Shown here piece by piece: positions 63,938-64,000 of a DNA stretch of 64,000 nucleotides (position 1 is the stretch's first letter; each line of letters opens with the position of its first letter). The position numbers and the translations under genes were made by a program. Source of the stretch: Shewanella hafniensis (GTDB taxonomy: Bacteria; Pseudomonadota; Gammaproteobacteria; Enterobacterales; Shewanellaceae); NCBI RefSeq assembly GCF_019655335.1, contig NZ_BPFD01000003.1, positions 62,001 to 126,000 on the forward strand, read 5' to 3'. The notes beneath the pieces were generated by a model, which worked only from the letters and a program-made list of their open reading frames with translations, ran no database searches and was not told where the DNA came from.

Positions 63938-64000
63938 ATGATGGATCCTGCAATAAGCGAGTTCTTTGCCGACAGAAAATCGGCGTGGCTAAAGAAAAAT
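63938..64000 (+). CDS. cas8f: Cas8f (Csy1), N-terminal fragment
   Basis: The first 21 codons before the window ends: MMDPAISEFFADRKSAWLKK, the typical Csy1 start. Csy1 is the large subunit of the type I-F Csy (Cascade) complex and takes part in PAM recognition. The start at 63938 has AAGG 10 bp upstream; a second ATG follows. It should be followed by csy2, csy3, cas6f and the main array outside the window. The 248-bp gap from cas2-3 implies its own promoter. Confidence 0.9.
   Translation, partial: MMDPAISEFFADRKSAWLKKN

Overview
This window is a chromosomal segment of a gammaproteobacterium, almost certainly a Shewanella (inferred from gene content and protein similarity to known Shewanella and E. 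coli families: nrdAB-yfaE, ubiG-gyrA-serC, aspS-yebC-ruvCAB, cmoAB, thiC-thiDEF-S-G-H, ansA-sppA). Most of it is core chromosome. The accessory parts are a sugar-utilisation locus at the left and a type I-F CRISPR-Cas locus at the right edge.

Layout. 1-7.6 kb: a truncated MFS sugar transporter and a secreted GH97 alpha-glucosidase, each preceded by the same palindromic operator core, flank small enzyme genes and an AraC regulator. 7.8-12.7 kb: trmK-like, Nudix, DTW-domain, trhA/hemolysin III and an unrecognised membrane-anchored protein. 12.9-20.2 kb: a TPP riboswitch and a thiamine operon (thiC, a thiD-thiE-thiF fusion, thiS, thiG, thiH). 20.3-26.1 kb: a SprA-related putative metalloprotease with a small partner, a LysR regulator and a secreted M3-peptidase-like protein without the zinc motif. 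26.4-36.4 kb: cmoAB, a triple-sensor diguanylate cyclase, aspS, yebC, ruvCAB. 36.4-45.9 kb: a TonB-dependent receptor with an excellent CRP site upstream, an orphan response regulator, an M14 carboxypeptidase, ansA and sppA. 46-54.6 kb: fadH, nrdAB-ferredoxin with NrdR boxes and DnaA boxes upstream, gph-like, ubiG. 55-59 kb: gyrA and serC. 59.3-64 kb: cas1, cas2-3 and the first codons of cas8f (csy1).

Main discovery. The 248-bp gap between cas2-3 and cas8f holds a miniature CRISPR on the minus strand: a candidate promoter, a degenerate I-F repeat, a 25-nt spacer-like segment, a second degenerate repeat and a strong intrinsic terminator. The first 17 nt of the spacer-like segment match a site about 90 bp away, inside the cas8f promoter region. 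That site is flanked by the I-F PAM (CC), and its only mismatches are at positions 6 and 12, the positions that are flipped out in Cascade-type guide-target duplexes; pairing stops at position 18. This is the architecture expected of a crRNA-like guide that directs the Csy complex to repress its own operon without cleavage, analogous to the CreR/CreA RNAs described for other CRISPR types.

A second theme is short tandem-repeat expansion (9-18 bp units) in linkers and intergenic spacers: araC-like gene, thiC, thiE domain, 3' end of trhA, downstream of aspS, and the SprA-like gene. No tRNA, rRNA, insertion sequence or prophage was recognised.
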